DNA from: Cellvibrionales bacterium UBA1969
GTDB taxonomy: Bacteria > Pseudomonadota > Gammaproteobacteria > Pseudomonadales > UBA7434
Reading direction: 5' to 3'
Length of the DNA: 33,389 bases
Assembly: GCA_002339085.1 (NCBI GenBank)
Contig: DDDX01000083.1
Location: 21,373 to 54,761, forward strand
Both the position numbers and the translations under genes were made by a program. A model generated the notes under the pieces. It was given only the letters and a program-made list of their open reading frames with translations, searched no databases and was not told where the DNA came from. Shown here one piece after another: positions 16,348 to 24,665 of the stretch (position 1 is the stretch's first letter; each line of letters opens with the position of its first letter).

Positions 16348-17513
16348 GCTGCAATATCCTCTGTTAAGTTGGTTTCACTAAAAAATTGCTTCAGGAACTG
16401 CAGTTGATCCTTGGCAACTAATAACCTGTTGAACTGCTTTTTTGCAATTTCAATTGTTTTTATAGCCTGACTATCAGCGACTAAACAGCTTGAAGTAGCG
16501 ACTGAAAAATCTGAAGTATGTTTCTGCTTCAGATTTGAAGCATATTGTACCATCTGATTGAAATACCAGCAAACATGTTTACGGGATATTTTCACAGCAA
16601 GATCAACACCTCGATCTTTGTTAATCTTTGATTGTTTTATACTTTTAGACAGAAAATTTTCAGTTTCAAAACGACCATAGTAGCGATGGATTAATTCTAA
16701 GTGCTCAAGAAGCAGATTTTTTTGCTCAGTGGTGAAGTGCCAGGGTGTTTTAGTGTTTGATTTTGCTATTTTTTTTAGCGAAGGACTCAAATATTGGTTG
16801 ATTTCGGCAAAGATCCAAGGCCGCCCTTGTGCGGCCCTGCCGATCATCACGCCGCTCGCGGCAGTATGGTTCAGCACTTTTTGTGCATTTTGACCAGAAT
16901 CAATGTCGCCATTCGCGAACACGGGGATGTTAACAGCAGCAACTACTTCGGCGATCGTGTCGTATTCAGCCATGCCATTAAACCGGCAAGCGCGACTGCG
17001 GCCATGCACAGCCAGGGATTGAATACCGATATCCTCGGCCATTCGTGCTATTTGAACCGCATTTCTGTTTTCTAAGTCCCAGCCTGTTCGCATCTTCAGC
17101 GTTACAGGCACATCAACAGAATCAACGACTTGTTTCAGTATGTCGGCAACGAGAGAAGGTTTTTTCATTAAGGCAGAGCCAGCAAGTTTTTTACAGACCT
17201 TTTTGGCAGGGCAGCCCATATTAATATCGACAATTTGAGCGCCTGCATCGACATGATAACGGGCGGCTATCGCCATTTCGGCAGGATCTGTACCTACAAT
17301 TTGAATCACTCTAGGTTCAGAGTCCGCCGCATCGGCTAGGCGCAGCTGAGATTTAGATGTTTGCCTGAGATCGGCTTTACTGGTGGACATTTCAGCCGTG
17401 ACCATCGCTGCCCCCATGCGGCGACATACTTGGCGAAAGGGTTGGTCGGTGATGCCCGCCATGGGCGCCAGTACGGCTTGACCATCCAGTTGATAAGGGC
17501 CGATATTGATCAT
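16344..17513 (-). CDS. dusB: tRNA-dihydrouridine synthase B, enlarged C-terminal domain
   Basis: DusB is an FMN enzyme that reduces uridine to dihydrouridine in the tRNA D-loop. The TIM barrel is standard: LAPMAGITDQPFR (15-27), DINMGCPAKK with catalytic Cys101, LKMRTGW (139-145), AVHGRSR (168-174), FANGDI (199-204) and MIGRAAQGRPW (223-233). At 389 residues it is well above the about 320-335 of the family. The excess is in the helical C-terminal tRNA-binding domain: about 20 extra Lys/Ser/Asn-rich residues between YYG (280) and SRKHVCWY (310), and about 30 around 323-360. The barrel and RKHVxWY motif are intact, so the enzyme is likely functional. An inverted repeat lies in the second insertion. 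Confidence 0.95.
   Translation of the reverse strand: MINIGPYQLDGQAVLAPMAGITDQPFRQVCRRMGAAMVTAEMSTSKADLRQTSKSQLRLADAADSEPRVIQIVGTDPAEMAIAARYHVDAGAQIVDINMGCPAKKVCKKLAGSALMKKPSLVADILKQVVDSVDVPVTLKMRTGWDLENRNAVQIARMAEDIGIQSLAVHGRSRACRFNGMAEYDTIAEVVAAVNIPVFANGDIDSGQNAQKVLNHTAASGVMIGRAAQGRPWIFAEINQYLSPSLKKIAKSNTKTPWHFTTEQKNLLLEHLELIHRYYGRFETENFLSKSIKQSKINKDRGVDLAVKISRKHVCWYFNQMVQYASNLKQKHTSDFSVATSSCLVADSQAIKTIEIAKKQFNRLLVAKDQLQFLKQFFSETNLTEDIAA
16507..16536. repeat. Perfect 10-bp inverted repeat inside dusB
   Basis: AAATCTGAAG (16507-16516) and CTTCAGATTT (16527-16536) are exact reverse complements with a 10-nt loop. They encode residues about 326-336, within the second insertion of DusB, shortly before the overlapping fis start. 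No U-tract follows. Confidence 0.7.
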
Positions 17514-17637
17514 AATAGCGATAGTTTATTAATGAGTGACAGTTGATAAGACCATTGCCGGCCTCGATTTTTGCGTATGATAATCAGCTTTGCCTAAAGA
17601 TACCATTAACAGCGACATTTTTTGCCTGGTAAGTACG

Positions 17638-18543
17638 CTATTTTTGTCCGTTAAGCCGGATCCATTGGTCAGTTGAGTGGGGTAATTGCATCATCATTGA
17701 TGATGCATAGGCACTAGTAACGGCAGTGCATTGTTCGCTGAGTATTCCTGACAACATTATTTGACCGCCATCACGCAGCAAATCGATTAAGCGAGGGGCT
17801 AGCGTGATTAGTGGGCCGGCTAAAATGTTGGCCATCAATAAGTCGCAGCCATGCTTGGCCGAGCCGAACTGCTGCTTGAGGGTACCATCAAGCTCTTCGG
17901 GTAGGCAGGTCACCAGCTTCGACGCATCGATACCGTTCTGCTCGGCATTGGTAGCGGTGGCCATTAATGCTTGGGGGTCGTTATCAACGCAGATTGCCAG
18001 CTCCGCGCCTAATAATAGTGCGGCCATGGCTAAGATGCCTGAACCGCAGCCATAATCGATAACACTCAGACCTTTCATTGGGTTGACCGCTAGCCATTCT
18101 AAACACATTGCGGTGGTTGGGTGAGTGCCAGTGCCAAAGGCCAATCCAGGATCAAGAATAATATTACAGGCATTTGGGTCGGGCGGCGTTTGCCAGCTTG
18201 GTACAATCCATAGCTGTTGGCCAAATTGCATGGCAGAAAAGTCATCTAGCCAGCGTCGTTCCCAGTCTTCATCGGCCATCATTTCAACTTCATAGGACGG
18301 TAAGGGGTGACCTAGTTGTTGGCTGAGTGCATCTAATAGATTTTCAAGATTAATATTTTGTGGAAACAGCGCGCTGAGTTTAGTGGATTCCCAGAGGGGA
18401 GTTTCGCCCACGCCAGGTTCGAGTAAAGGCTGGTCGGCATTGTCTTGCAATGTGACCGATAGCGCCCCTTGATTTAATAGCAGTTGCTCGAGATGATCAG
18501 CACTGTTTGCTTGCGTATGTAAATGCAGTTGGAGCCAGCTCAT
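17638..18543 (-). CDS. prmA: Ribosomal protein L11 methyltransferase
   Basis: The 301-residue SAM-dependent enzyme trimethylates ribosomal protein L11. The N-terminal substrate-binding domain (1-90) is followed by WLDDFSAMQFGQQLWIVPSW, the family signature LDPGLAFGTGTHPTT (130-144), SAM motif VIDYGCGSGILA (161-172), and the catalytic-region LMANILAGPLI. It follows accC by 22 bp and appears to be the last gene of aroQ-accB-accC-prmA before a 124-bp gap to dusB. Confidence 0.97.
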   Translation of the reverse strand: MSWLQLHLHTQANSADHLEQLLLNQGALSVTLQDNADQPLLEPGVGETPLWESTKLSALFPQNINLENLLDALSQQLGHPLPSYEVEMMADEDWERRWLDDFSAMQFGQQLWIVPSWQTPPDPNACNIILDPGLAFGTGTHPTTAMCLEWLAVNPMKGLSVIDYGCGSGILAMAALLLGAELAICVDNDPQALMATATNAEQNGIDASKLVTCLPEELDGTLKQQFGSAKHGCDLLMANILAGPLITLAPRLIDLLRDGGQIMLSGILSEQCTAVTSAYASSMMMQLPHSTDQWIRLNGQK

Positions 18544-18565
18544 GCTCGCCGCTTAGCACGCATGT

Positions 18566-19915
18566 TCACTTTTCCTCTGCGGCCAATTTATGTTCTAGGT
18601 AGTGAATATTGACGCCTCCACAACGAAATTCAGTGTCGCGAACTAAGCGTTGGTGTAATGCAGTATTGGATTTGATGCCATCAATTACCAGTTCGTCTAA
18701 GGCATTACTCATTCGGATTAAGGCAGTATCTCGATCGGGCCCGTAGGTAATCACTTTAGCAATCAAGGAGTCGTAATGAGGCGGGACGCTATAGCCGCTG
18801 TAAATGTGTGAATCGACACGGACGCCATTACCCCCTGGCGCATGAAAATGCTTAATAAGTCCGGGGCTAGGCATAAAGCTGTCGGGATCTTCAGCATTAA
18901 TTCGGCATTCAATAGCATGACCGGTAAATTGAATGTCGTCTTGCGTTAAGCTGAGTTTATTGCCGGAAGCAATCAACAATTGCTCTTTGACGATATCAAC
19001 CCCAGTAATCATTTCTGACACAGGATGCTCAACTTGCACGCGGGTATTCATTTCAATAAAGAAGAAGCCACCGTCTTCATAAAGAAATTCAAAGGTACCT
19101 GCTCCACTGTAGCCAATTTCAATGCAGGCCTGGGTGCAAGCTTTTGCCACTTCCGCTCGAATATCATCTGGAATTAAGGGTGCAGGTGCTTCTTCAATTA
19201 CTTTTTGGTGGCGGCGTTGTAATGAGCAGTCGCGGTCACCAAGATGAATAGCTTGACCTTGACCGTCTGCTAATACTTGAATTTCAACATGACGCGGGTT
19301 CCCAAGAAACTTTTCTAGATAAACGGTATCGTCGCCAAACGCTGCCTTGGCTTCAGCTTGGGTTAAAGCAATCGAGCTTATCAAATCGGTATCTGACTCA
19401 ACTACCCGCATACCGCGACCGCCACCACCGGCAGCGGCTTTAATTATGACCGGATAGCCAATTTCAGAGGCGATTTTTAATGATCGACTGGTATCTTCGG
19501 TCAGGGGCCCATTAGAGCCGGGAACCGTTGGCACACCCGCTTTTTGCATAGCTTCGATAGCGGCGACTTTATCACCCATAATGCGAATCACATCGGCGCT
19601 AGGACCAATGAACGTGAAACCGCTTTTTTCTACCTGTTCTGCAAAGTCGGCATTTTCAGCTAAAAAACCGTAGCCAGGATGAATGCCCTCAGCATTGGTC
19701 ACCTCTGCCGCGCTAATGATTGCATGACCGCTTAGGTAGCTTTGTGTTGACGGCGCCGGACCAATACAAACCGCTTCATCAGCTAGACGAACGTGCATGA
19801 GATCGGCATCTGCAGTGCTGTGAACAGCAACGGTCTTAATACCTAATTCGCGACAGGCGCGAAGAATTCGTAGAGCGATTTCTCCGCGATTAGCGATGAC
19901 AACTTTGTTTAACAT
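18566..19915 (-). CDS. accC: Biotin carboxylase subunit of acetyl-CoA carboxylase
   Basis: The 449-residue length is typical of AccC, which carboxylates the biotin on AccB using ATP and bicarbonate in the first step of fatty acid synthesis. Visible: ANRGEIALRILRACRELGI (8-26), the glycine-rich ATP-grasp loop AAAGGGGRGMRVV, HVEIQVLADGQGQ, GDRDCSLQRRHQKVIEEAPA, FIEMNTRVQVEHPVSE and the C-terminal ECRINAEDP segment. It lies 70 bp after accB and 22 bp before prmA. Confidence 0.98.
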   Translation of the reverse strand: MLNKVVIANRGEIALRILRACRELGIKTVAVHSTADADLMHVRLADEAVCIGPAPSTQSYLSGHAIISAAEVTNAEGIHPGYGFLAENADFAEQVEKSGFTFIGPSADVIRIMGDKVAAIEAMQKAGVPTVPGSNGPLTEDTSRSLKIASEIGYPVIIKAAAGGGGRGMRVVESDTDLISSIALTQAEAKAAFGDDTVYLEKFLGNPRHVEIQVLADGQGQAIHLGDRDCSLQRRHQKVIEEAPAPLIPDDIRAEVAKACTQACIEIGYSGAGTFEFLYEDGGFFFIEMNTRVQVEHPVSEMITGVDIVKEQLLIASGNKLSLTQDDIQFTGHAIECRINAEDPDSFMPSPGLIKHFHAPGGNGVRVDSHIYSGYSVPPHYDSLIAKVITYGPDRDTALIRMSNALDELVIDGIKSNTALHQRLVRDTEFRCGGVNIHYLEHKLAAEEK

Positions 19916-19985
19916 GTTGGTTGATCCTATCCAATACCGGTAATGTTTGAGGACAAGGGAAGACTCGTCCAGCAGTTAAGAGGAG

Positions 19986-20453
19986 TTAAGCGATAATAAT
20001 AAGCTGCTGATCAAATTCAACCGGCTCACCATCTTTGGCTAGTATAGCCTGTACAACGCCCGATTGATCGGCTTCGATTTGATTCATCATTTTCATGGCT
20101 TCGACAATACAAACGACATCGCCTTTATTCACTGATTGGCCAATAGTAATAAAGGCCGGTGACTCGGGTGATGGTGATTGATAAAAAGTGCCGACCATGG
20201 GTGAGCAAATCGCATGGCCTTCAACCGGTGTAGGTGTTTTTAGCGGCTCATCGTCAGCTGCTTCTGGAGTCGCTACAGCCGGGGCAGGCGTTGCAGCGGC
20301 AGGCGCAGGGCTGGGCGTAATATACTGAGGCGCAGCGACTACAGTGCCACCGCGGCTAATCCTTACCGATTCCTCACCCTCTTTAATCTCGATTTCTTGA
20401 ACGTTGGACTCTTCCAAAAGCTCGATTAATTTTTTTACTTTTCTAATATCCAT
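19986..20453 (-). CDS. accB: Biotin carboxyl carrier protein of acetyl-CoA carboxylase
   Basis: The 155-residue product has an N-terminal helix pair (VKKLIELLEESNVQEIEIKE), a Pro/Ala linker (about 40-80) and a biotinyl domain (about 80-155). The biotin acceptor is Lys121 in EAMKMMN, and the thumb-like SPMVGTFYQSPSP segment typical of bacterial AccB is present. It is located between aroQ and accC, spaced 61 and 70 bp respectively. Confidence 0.98.
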   Translation of the reverse strand: MDIRKVKKLIELLEESNVQEIEIKEGEESVRISRGGTVVAAPQYITPSPAPAAATPAPAVATPEAADDEPLKTPTPVEGHAICSPMVGTFYQSPSPESPAFITIGQSVNKGDVVCIVEAMKMMNQIEADQSGVVQAILAKDGEPVEFDQQLIIIA

Positions 20454-20514
20454 ACTCTTCTCTCTTGAGTTTGCTTGCTCTTCTTTAACAGACTGCGCCA
20501 GTCTTTGAGTCGAT

Positions 20515-20952
20515 TTAGTTATTTAGCTGTTCGATGGCCGCTGCTAGGCCGAGCTCATAACTGTATGCGCCAAGGCCGGAAATAACGCCAACGGCGATAT
20601 CTGATAAGTAAGAGGTATGTCTAAAATCTTCTCGGGAATAAATGTTAGATAGGTGCACTTCAATGAACGGCACTGCAATCCCAAGTAAGGCATCGCGAAG
20701 AGCAATGCTGGTGTGGGTCAGTGCGGCGGGGTTTATAAGAATGAAGTCAATTGTTCCCCGAGCAGCGTGGATTTGCTCAACCAATTCAGCCTCAGAATTG
20801 CTCTGAAAGTTCTTAAGCTTAACCCCTTTCTCTGAAGCGATGCTGCCGAGCTTTTGATTGATAGATGCCAGCGTATCAGTGCCGTATTGGTCAGGCTCGC
20901 GCGAGCCTAGCAAATTTAAGTTGGGGCCATGAAGTAATAGTATTGTCGCCAT
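20515..20952 (-). CDS. aroQ: Type II 3-dehydroquinate dehydratase
   Basis: This is a 145-residue type II dehydroquinase of the shikimate pathway. Landmarks: LLLHGPNLNLLGSREPDQYG with the catalytic Tyr near residue 23, FQSNSEAELVEQIH, LINPAALTHTSIALRDAL, and EVHLSNIYSREDFRHTSYLS with the catalytic His. It starts the aroQ-accB-accC-prmA run. In many relatives dsbD lies directly upstream; here only a single-domain derivative does. Confidence 0.97.
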   Translation of the reverse strand: MATILLLHGPNLNLLGSREPDQYGTDTLASINQKLGSIASEKGVKLKNFQSNSEAELVEQIHAARGTIDFILINPAALTHTSIALRDALLGIAVPFIEVHLSNIYSREDFRHTSYLSDIAVGVISGLGAYSYELGLAAAIEQLNN

Positions 20953-21110
20953 CTTCGCTAAAAATCCCCAATAATTAAGTCAAGAGACGGTAAAATACCC
21001 AAGAATACGAAGGAGCTATGCTAGGGATTTGTTGACTGAAATGCAAATAGTAAATCTTTATTTAGGCGATTTTAGCAACAATTAACCATTTTTTGCTTAC
21101 TTTAAAAGGC

Positions 21111-21686
21111 TTAAATAGGATTTGAAAGTACATTATCAAGACTTATTTGCTGGGATTGGACGGGATAACATAAGCCAGCCTCTGCACAGCCTTGATACTT
21201 GATCAATAAATAACCCTTTTTGTCGGGTTCTGATTGTTTGGCCAGTGCCATTAAACTGCTTATTTTGATGCTTGCTGCGGCTTGGTGGTAGTAAACCTCG
21301 ACTGGGCCAAAGTAGTCATCATGGGTTTTTAGGCCTCTATTTAACAGCAGTTGATCGGTGATCAACCCTGCAGCGCTTGCCTTTGGTTGGGCCTCATCGA
21401 GGTACCTCAACTCAAAAGCGTGGCGGTAGAGGTAATAGTTAGGCGCAATGACCCAGATTAAATCAAGCTGCGTTTCACTAGTTTGTATATCCAGCTGAAA
21501 TGCCTCCTCGACGGCGAGGAATGCTTGTCTAGGTTGATCCAACGCGCTGTTATTTGGGCTCGTTGCGACACTATTATTAATAGCGTGACTTTGCTCGGCG
21601 ATGACCGAAGCATTGCTCAAGCAGAGACTCATGACTAAAATAGTCTGTAACAGTGAGTTTTGCAGATATTTTGAGTAACGCATCAT
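21111..21686 (-). CDS. Stand-alone DsbD N-terminal (nDsbD, DsbD-alpha) domain protein
   Basis: The 191-residue product has a signal peptide (hydrophobic 11-29, cleavage near VIA-EQ) and one immunoglobulin-like nDsbD domain: FQLDIQTSETQLDLIWVIAP, a YYLYR cap region, and YQGCAEAGLCYP with the redox pair Cys167 and Cys173, matching the paired cysteines of E. coli nDsbD. In full DsbD this domain passes electrons from the membrane domain to DsbC, DsbG and CcmG. The eight-helix membrane domain and C-terminal thioredoxin domain (about 400 residues) are absent, and the 158-bp downstream gap shows no remnant. Position upstream of aroQ is where many relatives carry complete dsbD. A separate membrane partner must be elsewhere if it functions. 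Confidence 0.85.
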   Translation of the reverse strand: MMRYSKYLQNSLLQTILVMSLCLSNASVIAEQSHAINNSVATSPNNSALDQPRQAFLAVEEAFQLDIQTSETQLDLIWVIAPNYYLYRHAFELRYLDEAQPKASAAGLITDQLLLNRGLKTHDDYFGPVEVYYHQAAASIKISSLMALAKQSEPDKKGYLLIKYQGCAEAGLCYPVQSQQISLDNVLSNPI

Positions 21687-21817
21687 GCTGGATTCGCCTA
21701 AAAATTTGCCTGTTAATAGTTTAGAAGATAATGTTTGTGCCGGTCATCTTTTTGACCCTAGTAACTGTCAATAATTCCCTCTCTTGTGCTGAATCAACAC
21801 CTTAGATGAGTCAGCGG

Positions 21818-21826
21818 TGCTATAGT
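21818..21826 (+). promoter_or_regulatory. Extended -10 promoter candidate for the copper chaperone gene
   Basis: TGCTATAGT fits an extended -10 (TGN-TATAAT with one mismatch), 47 bp before the ATG at 21873. The -35 region is poor, as expected for this promoter class. Confidence 0.4.
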
Positions 21827-21872
21827 ATCTATAATTATTTTTGAACATCAGGATAAAAAACGGTGCAATTAT

Positions 21873-22352
21873 ATGACAACAAAGCATTGGCTGGGACTTT
21901 TATTCACAACCGTTATAGTTGTGGCAGGGCTTAGATTTTGGGGTTCCTATGAAACCCAACCTGCTGATACCTTAAAGTCTGCATCGCCCAAGATAATTAT
22001 TACTGAGGCCTATCTCAATTTACCGCCGCCAAGCCATTCCACTACCGCTGCCTATTTACAGATAGCTAACCAAGATAAATCACCGATCACGATTACGGGC
22101 TTTGATTCGACTAAGGCGACCAAGGTCGAATTACATGAGCATACTTATTCCGATGGGATGATGAAAATGCGTAAAGTGGATCAAATAACCTTGACGAGTA
22201 TGCAAACAGAAGTGTTTAAGCCGATGGGCTATCATTTGATGGTTTTTGGTCTTGCGGATGATGTGGTGGCCGGTCAGAGTGTCGATTTTACTGCAACTAT
22301 GGCCACAGGTGAAAGTATTGTTTTTCAAGCACAAGCGCGCGGATTACAGTAA
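21873..22352 (+). CDS. Membrane-anchored PCu(A)C family copper chaperone
   Basis: The 159-residue protein has an N-terminal hydrophobic anchor or uncleaved signal (6-22) and a periplasmic cupredoxin-like domain. It carries the full copper(I) motif H-X10-M-X21-H-X-M: His88, Met99, His121, Met123, in VELHEHTYSDGMMKMRKV and KPMGYHLMVFGL; extra His90, Met96 and Met97 lie beside it. PCu(A)C proteins deliver copper to cytochrome oxidase or related sites. The gene is divergent from the nDsbD-like gene, and 28 bp before the DUF2333 gene. Confidence 0.9.
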   Translation: MTTKHWLGLLFTTVIVVAGLRFWGSYETQPADTLKSASPKIIITEAYLNLPPPSHSTTAAYLQIANQDKSPITITGFDSTKATKVELHEHTYSDGMMKMRKVDQITLTSMQTEVFKPMGYHLMVFGLADDVVAGQSVDFTATMATGESIVFQAQARGLQ

Positions 22353-22380
22353 TTTCTCGATAAGAAAATAGAGGCTCGTG

Positions 22381-23424
22381 ATGAATCTTATAGAGCGATT
22401 AACAATTCAGCAGGAAGATCTTGTCGAGTGGTGGCAAAATGGCATTTTACCGCGCTTGCTGTCAGGAGTTTTGCTGGTGTATTTGCTTGCCAGTTTCGTG
22501 TTAGCGTTCTCATGGTCGCGAGAGCCGGCCCTGTTTGATCTCGCAGCGACGCTCGAACAATATAGAAGTGACTCCGCTCAGCCCGTGGTAATAGGTACGG
22601 CGACCACTGTGAGTTTAATTCACGTAGCAGAAACGATACTGAATAAACCCGGCGGCTTTTTATCTAATGATGTTACGCTGCCTGGCGCGGTATTAGATAA
22701 TATTCCTAGTTGGGAATTTGGTGTTTTGGTTCAGCTGCGTGATTTAGCTCGTGCCATGAGAGAGAGCTTTAGTCGCTCCCAGTCGCAGTCCACTGAAGAT
22801 GTCGATTTAGCCATCGCTGAACCTCGGTTTAATTTTGATAATCAAAGCTGGATCTTACCGCGATCCGAAGATGAATACCGAGACGGCATTCGCTATGTTG
22901 AGACCTATTTAAATCGCTTATCTCAAGCAGAGCAAAGTAACGCCCAATTTTTTTCGAGAGCGGATAATCTCACTATGTGGCTAGCGACTGTAGAGACTCG
23001 CTTGGGCAGTTTGTCTCAGCGACTCAGCGCCAGTGTTGGCCAGCGTCGTTTAAATATCGATTTGGCCGGCGATACCATGCGAAGACGATCAACTGCCGTG
23101 TCCGCCGACCAAGAAATAAAAACGCCTTGGCATCAAATTGATAATGTCCTGTATGAATCAAGAGGCACAACTTGGGCGTTAATTCATTTTTTGACAGCGA
23201 TTCAGTATGATTTTGCTGATGTGTTAGAAAAGAAAAATGCCCGCGTCAGTTTGCAGCAGATTATTCGCGAGCTCGAAGCAACTCAGCAAACCATCTGGAG
23301 CCCCGTTGTTTTAAATGGCAGTGGCTTTGGCCTGTTTGCCAATCACTCACTGGTTATGGCATCCTATATTTCACGAGCTAATGCGGGAATTATCGATTTG
23401 AGAGAATTATTAGCGAAAGGTTAA
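22381..23424 (+). CDS. DUF2333 family protein
   Basis: This is a 347-residue protein of unknown function from a proteobacterial family, with one N-terminal membrane helix (about 24-45) and a large soluble domain. Family landmarks are unmistakable: SWSREPALFDL, ILNKPGGFLSNDVTLPGAV, WEFGVLVQLRDLARAMRESF, SRSQSQS, FNFDNQSWILPRSEDEYRDG, and LGSLSQRLSASVGQ. I start it at ATG 22381 (a GTG lies one codon earlier) because GAGG at 22371-22374 is well spaced. It is probably co-transcribed with the copper chaperone gene. Confidence 0.9.
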   Translation: MNLIERLTIQQEDLVEWWQNGILPRLLSGVLLVYLLASFVLAFSWSREPALFDLAATLEQYRSDSAQPVVIGTATTVSLIHVAETILNKPGGFLSNDVTLPGAVLDNIPSWEFGVLVQLRDLARAMRESFSRSQSQSTEDVDLAIAEPRFNFDNQSWILPRSEDEYRDGIRYVETYLNRLSQAEQSNAQFFSRADNLTMWLATVETRLGSLSQRLSASVGQRRLNIDLAGDTMRRRSTAVSADQEIKTPWHQIDNVLYESRGTTWALIHFLTAIQYDFADVLEKKNARVSLQQIIRELEATQQTIWSPVVLNGSGFGLFANHSLVMASYISRANAGIIDLRELLAKG

Positions 23425-23491
23425 GCCATTTTGACTGCCATTGAGTTAAACTATCTTTATTTAAAGCTATTGCGGACCGAAAAATAATCAC

Positions 23492-23514
23492 ACTGCGCAG
23501 TCGACTATTATAAT
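23492..23514 (+). promoter_or_regulatory. Candidate aroG promoter with an overlapping palindrome
   Basis: A consensus -10 TATAAT (23509-23514) lies 47 bp before the aroG start. The spacer contains the 10-bp perfect palindrome ACTGCGCAGT (23492-23501). No good -35 exists at 17-18 bp. The palindrome does not resemble a TyrR box (TGTAAA-N6-TTTACA). Confidence 0.4.
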
Positions 23515-23560
23515 TAATGATAATTAGACTGATTTTATTAGTAAAAAAAGGTACTGGACA

Positions 23561-24628
23561 GTGACTTATAATACAGATGATTTACGTATAGAAAAAACCA
23601 TGGAATTATTACCGCCAGTCGCATTAATGGAGCGATATCCAATCAGTGATGCGTCGTCAGAAACCGTTTTTTCCTGTCGTCAATCGATCCATAATATGCT
23701 TTATGACCAAGATGATCGCGTATTGGTTGTTGTTGGGCCTTGTTCGATTCACGATGTCGATGCAGCCATAGATTACGCGCAGCGATTAATAGCTCTGCGT
23801 GAGCAGTATGCTGGTGAGTTGGAAGTTGTCATGCGGGTGTATTTTGAAAAGCCTCGCACCACGGTTGGCTGGAAGGGTTTGGTTAACGATCCTAATATGG
23901 ATGGTAGTTTTCAGATCAATGACGGCTTGCGAATCGCGAGGAAGTTACTCAGCCAGATCAATGATTTGGGTTTGCCTACAGCTGGCGAATTTCTGGATGT
24001 GATCTCGCCACAATATGTCGCTGACTTTATGAGCTGGGGAGCAATTGGTGCGAGAACCACCGAATCGCAAGTGCACCGTGAATTATCGTCTGGGCTTTCA
24101 TGCCCTGTTGGTTTTAAAAATGGGACTAACGGCAGTATTCAAATTGCTATCGATGGAATTGGTTCAGCTAATAACCCGCACCATTTTTTATCTGTTACTA
24201 AATTTGGCCATTCAGCAATTATTAAGACTAATGGTAATAAAGATTGCCATATTATTTTACGCGGCGGCGCAGGCCAGCCCAATTACGAGGCTGAATTTGT
24301 CAATGATGCATCAACAAAGCTTGCCGCAGCGGGCGTAGTAGATAAAGTAATGATTGATTTTAGTCATGCTAACAGCGCCAAGCAATATAAACGTCAGCTG
24401 GATGTTTGCACGGATGTCGCAGCGCAAATATCCTCAGGTAATAACTCATTGTTTGCAGTTATGGTCGAAAGTCATCTGGTTGAAGGGCAGCAAAAAGTCG
24501 TCGCTGGTCAACCGCTCACTTATGGTCAAAGTATTACCGATGCTTGCATAGGTTGGGATGATACCGAAACGGTTATGGCTGAACTTGCTGAGGCGGTATT
24601 GGCGCGAAGAGCATTAAAAGCCAAGTAG
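23561..24628 (+). CDS. aroG: 3-deoxy-7-phosphoheptulonate (DAHP) synthase, type I alpha (AroG/F/H class)
   Basis: The 355-residue enzyme condenses phosphoenolpyruvate and erythrose 4-phosphate at the entry to the shikimate pathway. The start is GTG: it gives MTYNTDDLRIEKTMELLPPV, which aligns with the E. coli AroG start, and a ribosome binding site AAGG precedes it. Landmarks: VVVGPCSIHDV (metal-binding Cys), RVYFEKPRTTVGWKG, GEFLDVISPQYVADFMSWGAIGARTTESQVHRE, CPVGFKNGTNG, IILRGG, MIDFSHANS and VMVESHLVEG. Which aromatic amino acid inhibits it cannot be told from sequence alone, so aroG is a class name here. aroQ of the same pathway is 2.6 kb away. Confidence 0.94.
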   Translation: MTYNTDDLRIEKTMELLPPVALMERYPISDASSETVFSCRQSIHNMLYDQDDRVLVVVGPCSIHDVDAAIDYAQRLIALREQYAGELEVVMRVYFEKPRTTVGWKGLVNDPNMDGSFQINDGLRIARKLLSQINDLGLPTAGEFLDVISPQYVADFMSWGAIGARTTESQVHRELSSGLSCPVGFKNGTNGSIQIAIDGIGSANNPHHFLSVTKFGHSAIIKTNGNKDCHIILRGGAGQPNYEAEFVNDASTKLAAAGVVDKVMIDFSHANSAKQYKRQLDVCTDVAAQISSGNNSLFAVMVESHLVEGQQKVVAGQPLTYGQSITDACIGWDDTETVMAELAEAVLARRALKAK

Positions 24629-24665
24629 CCACCTTTACTTTGATAATAGAAAGAGTAGATTTTTT

